Part shown: piece by piece, positions 1-8,476 of the stretch
How positions within the stretch are numbered: the stretch's first letter is position 1
Layout of the letters: the number at the start of each line of letters is the position of its first letter
Assembly (NCBI GenBank): GCA_023460515.1
Contig: JAEWPS010000032.1
Coordinates: 62,001 to 126,000 of the forward strand
DNA length: 64,000 nt
Origin: Bacillota bacterium
Lineage (GTDB): Bacteria > Bacillota > Clostridia > TANB77 > CAG-465
Direction of reading: 5' to 3'
The notes under the pieces: model-generated
Told to the model about the DNA's origin: nothing
Database searches by the model: none
Seen by the model: only the letters and a program-made list of their open reading frames with translations
Program-made: the position numbers and the translations under genes

Positions 1-74
1 ATTCCAAATCAAAAAATATGGATAAAGAAAAAATTAATCAATATTTATTTAGAAGAGGTTTCAAAAAAATATAA
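1..74 (+). CDS. 3' end of an upstream gene, possibly recX
   Basis: The first bases read in one frame as about 23 codons ending at a TAA at 72-74, and the segment YLFRRGFKKI resembles the C-terminal end of RecX regulatory proteins, where a short helix carries an RRGF-like motif. The stop lies 18 bases before the deoD start, with an AAGGAG site at 79-84 between, so it may share the deoD transcript. Only the tail is in the window. The RecX assignment rests on about ten residues and is a weak inference. Confidence 0.35.
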   Translation, partial: SKSKNMDKEKINQYLFRRGFKKI

Positions 75-92
75 AGATAAGGAGAATGAATT

Positions 93-818
93 ATGTCTAA
101 CACACCAACTGTTCACAATAGTGCAAATTATGGAGATATAGCAAAAATTGTTTTGATGCCAGGTGACCCATTACGCGCTAAATTTATTGCAGAAAATTAC
201 CTTGAAAATGTTGTATGTTTTAATGAGCTCAGAGGAATGTTAGGCTTTACAGGAATATATAAGGGTAAGAAAGTTTCTGTTATGGGTAGTGGTATGGGTA
301 TGCCAAGTATTGGTATATATTCATATGAATTATTTAAGTTTTACGATGTTGAAAAAATAATTAGAATCGGTTCTTGTGGAGGATATTCTGAAGATTTAGA
401 ACTATTGGATACGATTCTTGTAGATAATGCATACAGCGAAAGTACTTTTGCTTTAACATTTAATAGTTGTAAGGAGAATTTGTTATCTGGATCAAAAGAA
501 TTAACTGATACACTTTCAAACGTTGCAGAGAGGTTAAATATTAAAGTTAAGAGAGGTACTGTTTTAACTAGCGACGGTTTTGATTATTATATTGATGTAA
601 AATCTTTACTAGGTAGGATTCCAAAAGGAATAAACTGTATAGGGGCTGAAATGGAATGCTTTGGATTATTTCATGTAGCTAACTCATTAAATAAAGAAGC
701 AGCTTGTCTTTTATCTGTTGTAGATTCACATACAAAGAAAACACTAGTCTCTCCTAAAGATAGAGAAAAGTCGCTAAAGAATATGATAGAGATTGCTCTA
801 GAATCGGTTTTGGAGTAA
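93..818 (+). CDS. deoD: Purine nucleoside phosphorylase, DeoD type
   Basis: A 241-residue cytoplasmic enzyme of the hexameric bacterial PNP family, which cleaves purine nucleosides with phosphate to the base and ribose-1-phosphate (purine salvage). Visible motifs: the phosphate-binding MPGDPLRAK near residues 22-30, RIGSCGG at 91-97, the nucleoside-binding GAEMECFG at 184-191 and the catalytic Asp in VVDSH at 209-213. Length matches the family (about 235-240). The ATG at 93 follows AAGGAG by 8 bases. scpA starts 15 bases after the stop, so the two are probably co-transcribed although functionally unrelated. Confidence 0.95.
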   Translation: MSNTPTVHNSANYGDIAKIVLMPGDPLRAKFIAENYLENVVCFNELRGMLGFTGIYKGKKVSVMGSGMGMPSIGIYSYELFKFYDVEKIIRIGSCGGYSEDLELLDTILVDNAYSESTFALTFNSCKENLLSGSKELTDTLSNVAERLNIKVKRGTVLTSDGFDYYIDVKSLLGRIPKGINCIGAEMECFGLFHVANSLNKEAACLLSVVDSHTKKTLVSPKDREKSLKNMIEIALESVLE

Positions 819-833
819 TTAAAGGGAATTGAT

Positions 834-1628
834 ATGAAAGAAAAAATTTTAAATAATAATGATGAATATAAATTGGTTATAGATAATTTTGAGGGTCCTT
901 TAGATTTGCTTTTATTTCTTATTTCTAAGAATAAAATGAATATATTTGATATTTCTCTTAGCGATTTAACAGATAAATATATTGATTATCTTAATGAGAT
1001 GTCTAATTTGAATCTTGATATAGCAAGTAGTTTTGTTGTTATGGCATCTACATTATTAGATATAAAAGCTAGAAAGCTTCTTCCAGAACTTGAAGAAAAG
1101 TTAGAAAATGAGCTAACAGAAGAAGATATTATATCAAGAATAATTGAATATAAAAAATATAAAGAAATTAGTAATACAATAGCTAATATGTATATATCTA
1201 ATTTTGGAACGTTTGATAAACCTATGGAGAAAATTAAATTTGCCAAGACAATTCAGTATACTGGTGAGAAATTCGAAAAAGAAGAATTTTTTGATATTTA
1301 TAATGAAATAGTGAGTAGGAACATTAATAAAATGAACGCAAACGCAAAAGAGATTGAAAGATTAACCTTATATGAGAAAGTTACTGTAAAAGATAAGGCT
1401 AAACAGATAATATCATATTTAGAAAAAAATGATTGCCTTGTATTTAATAAGGTTTTTAATACAGAAGAAATAGATAATTTAGAGGTTGTTACAGCCTTTT
1501 TAGGTACTTTAGAGTTAACGAAGTTAAAACAAATATATGTTGAACAGAAAAAACAATTTTCTGATATATTTATTAAAAGAAATAATGATGTAAAAGTAGA
1601 ATATGATTTATCTAGAATAGCAGAATAA
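834..1628 (+). CDS. scpA: Segregation and condensation protein A (kleisin)
   Basis: ScpA is the kleisin subunit bridging the SMC heads in the bacterial condensin complex that compacts and segregates the chromosome. The N-terminus carries the diagnostic FEGPLDLLLFLISKNKMNI, followed by the conserved DIASSFVVMASTLLDIKARKL helix region split over residues 63-80, and the C-terminal winged-helix region has FLGTLELTKLKQI. Length (264 residues) fits the family. Its usual partner scpB is not next to it: a terminator follows directly. Start ATG at 834 has GGGAATTG just upstream, a modest ribosome site. Confidence 0.93.
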   Translation: MKEKILNNNDEYKLVIDNFEGPLDLLLFLISKNKMNIFDISLSDLTDKYIDYLNEMSNLNLDIASSFVVMASTLLDIKARKLLPELEEKLENELTEEDIISRIIEYKKYKEISNTIANMYISNFGTFDKPMEKIKFAKTIQYTGEKFEKEEFFDIYNEIVSRNINKMNANAKEIERLTLYEKVTVKDKAKQIISYLEKNDCLVFNKVFNTEEIDNLEVVTAFLGTLELTKLKQIYVEQKKQFSDIFIKRNNDVKVEYDLSRIAE

Positions 1629-1636
1629 TTAGACAA

Positions 1637-1680
1637 AACACAAAATTTAAGCAATAAAGTTTGAATTTTGTGTTTTTTTA
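1637..1680 (+). terminator. Rho-independent terminator after scpA
   Basis: Inverted repeat AACACAAAATT (1637-1647) and AATTTTGTGTT (1664-1674) followed by a run of T. It closes the deoD-scpA unit. Confidence 0.85.
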
Positions 1681-1752
1681 TGATTTTTAAGTTATGCTAT
1701 TGAAAAAAAAAACTTTTTATGATACTATATAATCGATAAGGGAGAGATAATT

Positions 1753-2946
1753 ATGACTGATAAAAAAACAATATTAATTTTGATTTTAATAGCATCTTTG
1801 GTAGCAATACTGGTTGGTGTTTTAATATTTATTTATAGTGGACCAAAAGATACTGGTAAAACTAATAATCAAATTGAACAAAACAATTTATATTTTGTTA
1901 CTGAGGAAGTAGGAGTTGGGTATGGAATTAGTAAAACTGATGGGTCTGTATTACTGAAACCAGAATATTCGCAACTAGCAAGAGTTGACAATTCTGTTTA
2001 TTTGAAAACTGCAGAAGATAGTTATATTTACTTTTTAAATGATGGTAAAAGCGTTAGTTTAGGCGGTAAAGAATCTGAAGTTTATTTTGTATATGATAAA
2101 GAAAATAAATTATTGCCATATTTTATATTTAGATATGGTGAGACAGAACAATCTAGTATATTTAGAATTTTCAATAATAAAGGAATTAGACATGATACAA
2201 AAGATTTTGCTAGCCTAAATGATGCATATAAATTTTTAAATGCAAAAGAAGTCTTTAAATCTACAATTGCATCAACAAGTATAACAGATAAATATGCCGT
2301 TATTTCAACTTTAGACTATCCAACAGTTGATGGAAAAACTCAATATATCGTAACAAAGTTGGATGATTTAAGTAAACTAAAAGGACTTGTGGATGAGGAC
2401 GGTAGAATTATTTTAGAGCCAGTTTATACTAATTTAACAGCAATATCTGGGTCTAAAAATGCAATTAAAGCAGAAAAAGACGCTAAGACTTATATATTCT
2501 TGTCAACAGAAAAGTTAATTGAAGTAGAATCTGGCTTTGAATTTACAACTTCTGATGGTTACTTCATACAAAAAAAAGGAAATACTGTGAACAAAATATA
2601 TAATTTATCTGGTGAAGTTACAATTGATGGTATTTATAATCTAAAGGATGATTTGACACCATTGAATTTGAAAAATGGAACAGCTTATATGCTAGTTCAA
2701 GAAAAGAAGGCTGTATATTCTTTATATAATGTAACAGGTAACAAAAAAGTTGAAGGTGAGTATTCTAATGTTGTACTAGACTATATAACTAATTATTCTA
2801 TTCTTGCTAAAAATACTTCTTTCATCTACAACACAAACGGAAAATATTATGCAGTTGATGTGGATACTCTTAAATCATATGAAATGACAATAAAATCTAA
2901 AATATTTTCTCCATTAGATTTGGGAAATATTTATAAAATTATGTAG
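1753..2946 (+). CDS. Membrane-anchored WG-repeat protein
   Basis: A 397-residue protein with one N-terminal membrane segment (about residues 5-28, hydrophobic ILILILIASLVAILVGVLIF) and an extracytoplasmic part. Two stretches look like WG (KWG) repeats: GYGISKTDGSVLLKPEYSQL early on, and GLVDEDGRIILEPVYTNL in the middle, with weaker copies elsewhere; such repeats form beta-rich, propeller-like folds of unknown ligand. It sits alone between a terminator and a long empty stretch. A TATAAT at 1728-1733 may be its -10 element, but no good -35 is seen at normal distance. Function unknown; a surface sensor or scaffold is only a guess. Confidence 0.6.
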   Translation: MTDKKTILILILIASLVAILVGVLIFIYSGPKDTGKTNNQIEQNNLYFVTEEVGVGYGISKTDGSVLLKPEYSQLARVDNSVYLKTAEDSYIYFLNDGKSVSLGGKESEVYFVYDKENKLLPYFIFRYGETEQSSIFRIFNNKGIRHDTKDFASLNDAYKFLNAKEVFKSTIASTSITDKYAVISTLDYPTVDGKTQYIVTKLDDLSKLKGLVDEDGRIILEPVYTNLTAISGSKNAIKAEKDAKTYIFLSTEKLIEVESGFEFTTSDGYFIQKKGNTVNKIYNLSGEVTIDGIYNLKDDLTPLNLKNGTAYMLVQEKKAVYSLYNVTGNKKVEGEYSNVVLDYITNYSILAKNTSFIYNTNGKYYAVDVDTLKSYEMTIKSKIFSPLDLGNIYKIM

Positions 2947-3503
2947 TATAAATGTTTCGAAAATATTACGAATATATTTCAATCATGTTTCAGTTATATT
3001 AAAATAAGAAAAAAAATATAAAAAGTTAGTTTCTTTTGTTGAAAAAATAGTCGAAATATGATAAATTATATATACGGTGGCAATATGCATGAAATGTGAA
3101 CAAATCTTTTAAATTTAAATAATTTAAAAACTATATTTTCATTAATTTTGCTGCATAAATTAGAAATTAGTAAATTTCTGTTTGTTAATGTATAAATAAA
3201 AGAGTATGTTAGAAAAGTTTTGACAGATAATAATATTAAAATCTTCATTATAAAACTTATTTTATACAATCAATATGATGTTTACTTTTGAAAGAATATA
3301 TACTAAAGTGTTTGAGAATAATAAATTATATTAAAATATATTTATATATAATTTAAATGAATTGGACAAATACGTTTGATATGTATATTTTAAAGAGTAT
3401 TTAATTATATTTGAAAAGATAAATTAGTATAACACTAGGGCAGATATCAGCACAAGTCTTAGTTTAAATAACATAAGAAAAATATTTAGTAAAGGAGTGT
3501 ATT
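2947..3503. other. Long AT-rich intergenic region upstream of the pilus operon
   Basis: About 560 bases without a supportable gene on either strand. A weak promoter-like pair TTGGAC (3362-3367) and TATATT (3384-3389), spaced 16, could drive the pilus operon. I looked for a cyclic-di-GMP riboswitch, which often precedes clostridial pilus genes, and did not recognise one. A 67-codon minus-strand frame at 3066-3269 has no ribosome site and low-complexity composition, so it is not called. Confidence 0.4.
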
Positions 3504-5147
3504 ATGGCTAACTGTTTAGGAATATATTTTGATGACAACATTGTTAAATATGCGAAACTTGTCAAAAATAATGCCGGAACTATTGAGATTAAAGAGCATG
3601 GCATAAGATTTGTAAGAACTACATTAAAAGAAACATTAGAAAAAGTTATAGCAGATACAAATAGTGGCAAAGATGTTTCTATAGTTTTAAGTGCTCCAAA
3701 AGTTGAATATAATGCATTTCAAGTATTTAAACAAATTTCAGCTGGTGATTTACAAAATGTTATTAAACTTGAATTTGAAGACATATGTGAAAAAAAAGGC
3801 CAACTTTCTTCAAATATTTCATATGTATACTCATTGGCTCCTACTATAATTGGAGATTATAGAAGAGGAATAATGTGTATATGTAAAAAACAAGCAATTG
3901 AACAGTATTCAAGAATTGGCGATTCAAGTGTTTCTGCCATGTATCCTACTGAATTATTATTACCTACAAATGTACCAGACGAGGATAAAAATTATATACT
4001 AATTAATTTAGAAGACAATTTAAATGTGACAACAACAATAAATGGTAAAGTGACATATACATCAATTTATGAAACTGGTATGAAAAGTATTTTCGAAAGA
4101 TTTATTGATGTTTTAGGTTCATATCAAAAAGCGTATGATGCGTGTAAACAATTGAATGTTTTTTCGGATTCAGGATCAGATACTAATAAAGTTCAACTAG
4201 AAGAGATCGTAGAACCAGTACTTCAGGAGATTTTACGTGCAATTACAGAAGATGTTAATAGATACAAAGAGAGTATAACAAAACTTTATATTACAGGAAC
4301 TGGTATCTTATTTACAAATATAGATACATTGTTTACAGAGTATTTTGGTATTAGATGTGAAATTCTAAAACCAAAATTTGTTGGTGATGTTGGTGGTGTT
4401 AGAAATATAGCTGAAACTCTTGAAGTTTTACCGGCTGTAGCTCTTGCTAAAGAATATTTAGTTCCTGCTACTATGGGAATAGAATTTATGAAAAAGGCAA
4501 TAGTAAAGGAAGGCTTTTTTCAAAAATTATTTGTTAAACCAAAAGCAGATGAGAATAAAGAAAAAGAAAAAGTTAAAAAAGAAAAAACTGAAAATAAATT
4601 TAATTTTAATATGTTACCAGGTTTTACAGCTGAAAAGGTTGCAGGATATATGATGTATCCAATAATTATAGGCTTTATAGGTGTAGTATCATATTTCGTA
4701 TTTTCAAATATATATATGAACCAAGTAACAAAAATGAAAAATGAGTTGAATGCAAAAACATCTAAATATGAAGAAATGATTAGTTTAGCTAGAAGTGATA
4801 AAAGTTCAATAGATTCTGCAACTAATCAATATAGAACTATTAATGATGAAATAACTAAAACTAGACAACAAATAGAAACTCAACAAATTGGTAAGTTTAC
4901 TACATATAATGTTGCGGCATTTACTCAAAAATTAATAAAAGTAATACCTAAGAATGTACAACTAAAAACTATATCTTCAGATGATAACAAGAAAATTAAA
5001 ATTACTGCTCAGTCAGATCAATATCCTAATCTTGGATATTTTGTAGCAAATCTTAGATTACAACCAGATATATTAAAGAATGTAGTTATAAATAGTATTA
5101 ATAATTCAAGCGTAATAACTATAGAAATTGGTGGTGATTTGCCATGA
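3504..5147 (+). CDS. Type IV pilus assembly PilM-PilN fusion protein
   Basis: First gene of the pilus operon. Residues 1 to about 340 look like PilM, the actin-like ATPase of the inner-membrane alignment complex (N-terminal CLGIYFDDNIVKYAKLV, then the ITGTGILFTNID strand region). A Lys/Glu-rich linker near 350-370 leads into a single membrane helix (about 380-403, MMYPIIIGFIGVVSYFVFS), a coiled-coil segment and a ferredoxin-like C-terminal part, the architecture of PilN. In most pili PilM and PilN are separate proteins that bind each other through the PilN N-terminus; here they are covalently joined, 547 residues in all. The stop overlaps the pilO start (ATGA). AAAGGAGTG precedes the ATG. Confidence 0.8.
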   Translation: MANCLGIYFDDNIVKYAKLVKNNAGTIEIKEHGIRFVRTTLKETLEKVIADTNSGKDVSIVLSAPKVEYNAFQVFKQISAGDLQNVIKLEFEDICEKKGQLSSNISYVYSLAPTIIGDYRRGIMCICKKQAIEQYSRIGDSSVSAMYPTELLLPTNVPDEDKNYILINLEDNLNVTTTINGKVTYTSIYETGMKSIFERFIDVLGSYQKAYDACKQLNVFSDSGSDTNKVQLEEIVEPVLQEILRAITEDVNRYKESITKLYITGTGILFTNIDTLFTEYFGIRCEILKPKFVGDVGGVRNIAETLEVLPAVALAKEYLVPATMGIEFMKKAIVKEGFFQKLFVKPKADENKEKEKVKKEKTENKFNFNMLPGFTAEKVAGYMMYPIIIGFIGVVSYFVFSNIYMNQVTKMKNELNAKTSKYEEMISLARSDKSSIDSATNQYRTINDEITKTRQQIETQQIGKFTTYNVAAFTQKLIKVIPKNVQLKTISSDDNKKIKITAQSDQYPNLGYFVANLRLQPDILKNVVINSINNSSVITIEIGGDLP

Positions 5148-5800
5148 TGGAAAACAAGAAATTTTTTATTTTTGAAGGAATTATGGGATTAATAGTAATT
5201 GGTTTAATACTTTGTGTATTTTTTGTTGATATGGATTTGGGTATATTTAAAATTGTTTCGCAAAAAAACTTAATGTCACAATTTTCATCAATAAAAGATT
5301 TGGATGCAAAACTTGTGAGTGTCAAAAATAATTATGATATAAGTATAAAGTCAGTTGAAACAGCAAAAACAGAATACAAGAAACAAAAGGATCAATATGA
5401 GGCAATAACTGATGAAACAATTTCAATAATCAAAGAAGCAACAACAGACGAAAAGTATAACGTGGAATATATGTGGATAAGGATTGGAAATTATGCAAAA
5501 GCAAATAATTTAACTTTATCTTTGGTAGAACCAGGTGGTAGCTCACAATCAGCTACAAGTGGTGCTCAAACAGGTAGTACAACAACTCAAACTGGAGCAT
5601 CAGCTACTTCTACAACATCATCAGGAAGCGATTTTATTATTAGTGTAAAAGGTAACTATACAAATGTTTCTGGATTTATATTTGATCTAGAGAACGATAC
5701 TGAATTAAGATTTAAATTAGATAGATTGAAAATGGAATATGCGGGAAGCAATCAAATAACAACTTCATTCGCTGTTAAAAACTTGAAATTTGTAAAATAG
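5144..5800 (+). CDS. Type IV pilus inner-membrane protein, PilO-like
   Basis: A 218-residue protein with one N-terminal membrane helix (about residues 7-27), a coiled-coil-like stretch rich in Lys/Glu/Gln (about 45-90), a Ser/Thr/Gly/Gln-rich spacer near 128-160 and a C-terminal alpha/beta part, the layout of PilO, partner of PilN in the alignment subcomplex. The identification rests on position after PilM-PilN and topology rather than on a signature motif. The low-complexity spacer inside a PilO-type protein is unusual. It overlaps the previous gene by four bases, suggesting coupled translation. Confidence 0.65.
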   Translation: MMENKKFFIFEGIMGLIVIGLILCVFFVDMDLGIFKIVSQKNLMSQFSSIKDLDAKLVSVKNNYDISIKSVETAKTEYKKQKDQYEAITDETISIIKEATTDEKYNVEYMWIRIGNYAKANNLTLSLVEPGGSSQSATSGAQTGSTTTQTGASATSTTSSGSDFIISVKGNYTNVSGFIFDLENDTELRFKLDRLKMEYAGSNQITTSFAVKNLKFVK

Positions 5801-5815
5801 ATAAGGAGGTAGAAA

Positions 5816-6202
5816 ATGGTTAAGAAATATGTTATAACATTTAGTATTTCGGTTTTAGTATTCTTTTCTTTATGTGTTATTATGCTTATGATTATGTTGC
5901 CACAGGAGCAAGCTTCGTTGATTGGCAATGTACAAAATTATGAAAAAGTAAACACTACTGACTATAAATTTAGTCAGACAAAAGATATAAGCAAAGAATC
6001 TTTAACTAAAGAATATACGATTAGTAGTGCTGATATACTTTCATTTCAAAAATATAATCAGTATAAAGCAGGAAATTCTGATCCATTTACACCTGCAAGC
6101 GATTTAACTGATGCTACTAATAATAATAATCAGAATAACGCAAATAATAATACAAACAATAGTAATGGGGGCGTAACAAATCCTCCATCATCCAATAAAT
6201 AA
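5816..6202 (+). CDS. Small membrane protein of the pilus operon
   Basis: A 128-residue protein with a single N-terminal membrane helix (about residues 7-28) and an exported part ending in an Asn-rich, disordered tail (about 100-128). I do not recognise a family. It stands where pilP (the lipoprotein linking PilNO to the outer-membrane secretin) occurs in Gram-negative operons, but there is no lipobox and a monoderm needs no secretin, so a PilP-like role is only positional. AAGGAGG lies just upstream of the ATG. Confidence 0.55.
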   Translation: MVKKYVITFSISVLVFFSLCVIMLMIMLPQEQASLIGNVQNYEKVNTTDYKFSQTKDISKESLTKEYTISSADILSFQKYNQYKAGNSDPFTPASDLTDATNNNNQNNANNNTNNSNGGVTNPPSSNK

Positions 6203-6210
6203 GGGGTAAA

Positions 6211-6702
6211 ATGAAAAAGAATAATATAAAGAATATAGTTATTATAATTTTAATACTGATAATAATGGTTCTAACTATTATATCTCTATTAAAGTTAAAT
6301 AAAAATAATAAAGCAAAAGATTTAATTAAAGATTCACTTACTTTGCAATCAAAAATTTCAGAATATGTTGGTAAGTTGAAATCAGATACTTTCGATATAT
6401 ATACAACCGAGCAATTATTGATTGGTAGTACAGATATTGAAAATATAAGTCAAACAAAAATTAAGAATAATGAAGATGAAGACTTATTACAAATTGTCAG
6501 TATTGATAGTAAAATATCAGAAAAGGATTCAACTTTTTATAAAGTAAATACAGAAGTTTTTGAAAAAGAATTTAAAGTTAAACTATATAAAGAAGATGGA
6601 ATTGTTTGGTACATACAAAGTAATGGAGACATCAAAATATATTATACAAGTAAACCTAATTGGTGGACACAAGAATTAAATGCTATACATTTAGGTGATT
6701 AA
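6211..6702 (+). CDS. Unknown membrane-anchored protein of the pilus operon
   Basis: A 163-residue protein with a strongly hydrophobic N-terminal helix (residues 8-28) and a soluble extracytoplasmic domain with a short WWTQEL motif near the C-terminus. No family recognised. It begins 8 bases after the previous stop, behind AAGGGG, and is followed by the two pilin genes; a role in pilus assembly is inferred from position only. Confidence 0.55.
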   Translation: MKKNNIKNIVIIILILIIMVLTIISLLKLNKNNKAKDLIKDSLTLQSKISEYVGKLKSDTFDIYTTEQLLIGSTDIENISQTKIKNNEDEDLLQIVSIDSKISEKDSTFYKVNTEVFEKEFKVKLYKEDGIVWYIQSNGDIKIYYTSKPNWWTQELNAIHLGD

Positions 6703-6758
6703 ATTTGGTTAAGACATTAAAAATGTTTTAATATATACTGTTTAGGGAGGTGAAAATT

Positions 6759-7121
6759 ATGAAAAAAGGTATTTCTTTAATAGTATTAGTTATAACAATA
6801 ATAGTTATAATTATATTAGCAGGAGCTGTAATATTAAGTTTAGCTAATAACAATCCAATAAACTCTGCAAATAAAGCAGTATGTCTTTCAGACGTAGCTA
6901 ACTTTAAATCAGCAGTTGCATTAGATTTTGCTTCTGAGCTTTCTCTTTACACTACAGGAACTGTTACTTATGTTCCAAGTGCTTCAGTTGTAGCTCTACA
7001 ATCAAGATTACAAACTAGATATGGTATAGTAGCAACTGTGGATAACAGTGGTGTTATAACATTTACAGTACCAGATGCAACAAAATTGCCAGCTGGAACA
7101 TTACCAACAGACATATACTAA
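6759..7121 (+). CDS. Major pilin-like protein, copy 1 (no Glu+5)
   Basis: A 120-residue type IV pilin-like protein: short basic leader MKKG, then the hydrophobic helix ISLIVLVITIIVIIILAGAV and a small globular domain. The leader ends in Gly, as prepilin peptidases require, but the residue five past the cut is Val, not the Glu conserved in most type IV pilins. The ATG at 6759 is chosen because the GGGAGGTG site at 6745-6752 sits 6 bases before it; an in-frame GTG at 6750 lies inside that site. The first 60 residues are nearly identical to those of the next gene, showing a tandem duplication with divergence only in the C-terminal half. Confidence 0.85.
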   Translation: MKKGISLIVLVITIIVIIILAGAVILSLANNNPINSANKAVCLSDVANFKSAVALDFASELSLYTTGTVTYVPSASVVALQSRLQTRYGIVATVDNSGVITFTVPDATKLPAGTLPTDIY

Positions 7122-7157
7122 AATATAAGAATTTGATTCTTTAAAGGAGTAAAAATT

Positions 7158-7517
7158 ATGAAAAAAGGTATATCACTAATAGTATTAGTTATAACAATAA
7201 TCGTTATAATTATATTAGCAGGAGCGGTAATACTTAGCTTAGCTAATAACAATCCAATAAATTCTGCAAATAAAGCGGTATGTCTTTCAGACGTAGCTAA
7301 CTTTAAATCAGCAGTTGCATTAGATTTCGCATCTCAACTTTCTCAAGGTACTACAGGAACTGTAGTATATGTTGAAAGTCCTGATGTTGTTACAGCAGCT
7401 ACTAGATTAGCAACAAAATATGGAATTACAGCAACTGTTGATGACAGTGGTGTAATAACATTTACTGCAGGTGGTACAGGAACTTTACCAGCTGGAGTTG
7501 TTATAGCAGATTTATAA
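7158..7517 (+). CDS. Major pilin-like protein, copy 2 (no Glu+5)
   Basis: A 119-residue paralogue of the preceding gene. Leader, hydrophobic helix and the segment through AVCLSDVANFKSAVALDFAS are almost unchanged, also at the DNA level, while the C-terminal exposed part differs (Thr/Gly-rich). Residue +5 after the cleavage Gly is again Val. An AAAGGAG site lies 9 bases before the ATG. The conserved assembly helix with a variable tip suits alternative or mixed pilus subunits, which is an inference. Confidence 0.85.
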   Translation: MKKGISLIVLVITIIVIIILAGAVILSLANNNPINSANKAVCLSDVANFKSAVALDFASQLSQGTTGTVVYVESPDVVTAATRLATKYGITATVDDSGVITFTAGGTGTLPAGVVIADL

Positions 7518-7558
7518 TTCAAACATTTAATTATTAATAATTAAATTAAAGTGTATTT

Positions 7559-7595
7559 AGGACATATGCATAATATATAGTATATGTCCTTTATA
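7559..7595 (+). terminator. Hairpin after the pilin genes
   Basis: AGGACATAT (7559-7567) pairs with ATATGTCCT (7582-7590), followed by only a short T-rich stretch. It may be a partial terminator or an RNA-stabilising hairpin giving high pilin expression relative to the downstream assembly genes. Confidence 0.55.
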
Positions 7596-7671
7596 CAAAT
7601 ATAGATATATTTTTTAGAGTATATTATTTAGTATATTGTAAAATGTATATAATAACAAGGGGTGATTTGTA

Positions 7672-8475
7672 GTGAGCTGGTTAGAGATTTATATTACATT
7701 AAATGTCTTCATAATTGGAACTTTATTTGGCAGTTTTTTTACACTTGCTACATATAGGATTCCTAGAAAACAAGATATAGTCTTTAAAAGATCTTATTGT
7801 CCAAGTTGTCAACATGAATTGGGGTTTTTTGATCTAATACCTGTATTGAGTTACTTATTTGTAGGTGGTAAATGTAGATACTGCAAGAAAAAAATTAGTA
7901 TTAGATACCCTCTATTTGAAATATCTAACGGACTTGTATTTGTTTGTTTATATTTACTTTTTAAGTTTACTGTATATTTCTTTGTTTCTTGTGCTTTATA
8001 TATATATTTGTTTTTAATAACTGGATGTTATATAATGAATAAGAAAATGATTCAATCGGAAATAAGTAATATAAAAAGTGGTAATTTTAACAAGTCTAAA
8101 AGTGGTGTTTTTTTAGTTGAAATAGCTATAGCTTTTGTTCTTTTTTCTGTCTTTGTTGTATCTTCATATATAAGCTCTAGAAACTATGTAAATCAAAGTT
8201 TATATACAATTGCAAGAAGTAATGCTGTGACATCATGTGTAAAGAATCTTGAAATTGCTTTAGGAACAAATTATGATGCTCTAAGCTCATTTACAAATAC
8301 AGATAATATTGATGGTATAATTTATAAAACAAGTGTATCAGTGTATAAATATTCTGATGAATATCCCGAAAAAAAAGATTATATAAAAAAAATAAATGCA
8401 AATGTTGAATATACAGTTGATGGAAAAACCTTTAATTTTGAAATTAATACTTTAAAAAAGAAGGTGATTGGATAA
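7672..8475 (+). CDS. Prepilin-peptidase methyltransferase domain fused to a minor pilin
   Basis: Residues 1 to about 120 match the N-terminal (N-methyltransferase) half of bifunctional prepilin peptidases: a membrane helix with FGSFFTLATYRIP, then two Cys pairs in a cytoplasmic loop (CPSC near 44-47 and CRYC near 66-69) and two further hydrophobic segments. The A24 peptidase half is missing. Instead the frame continues into a second class III pilin signal, SKSG then VFLVEIAIAFVLF, with the cut expected after Gly145 and a proper Glu at +5, then a pilin-like domain to residue 267. An internal ATG at 8035 has no good ribosome site. Start GTG at 7672 follows GGGGTGAT. The catalytic peptidase half is encoded at 22213. 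Confidence 0.8.
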   Translation: MSWLEIYITLNVFIIGTLFGSFFTLATYRIPRKQDIVFKRSYCPSCQHELGFFDLIPVLSYLFVGGKCRYCKKKISIRYPLFEISNGLVFVCLYLLFKFTVYFFVSCALYIYLFLITGCYIMNKKMIQSEISNIKSGNFNKSKSGVFLVEIAIAFVLFSVFVVSSYISSRNYVNQSLYTIARSNAVTSCVKNLEIALGTNYDALSSFTNTDNIDGIIYKTSVSVYKYSDEYPEKKDYIKKINANVEYTVDGKTFNFEINTLKKKVIG

Positions 8476-8476
8476 T

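Noticed and set aside
3066..3269. 67-codon minus-strand frame in the intergenic region
   Set aside because: No ribosome site, low-complexity Ile/Phe/Leu composition expected from AT-rich DNA.
2947..3503. Cyclic-di-GMP riboswitch controlling the pilus operon
   Set aside because: The characteristic conserved segments of class I or II aptamers are not visible; only AT-rich sequence.
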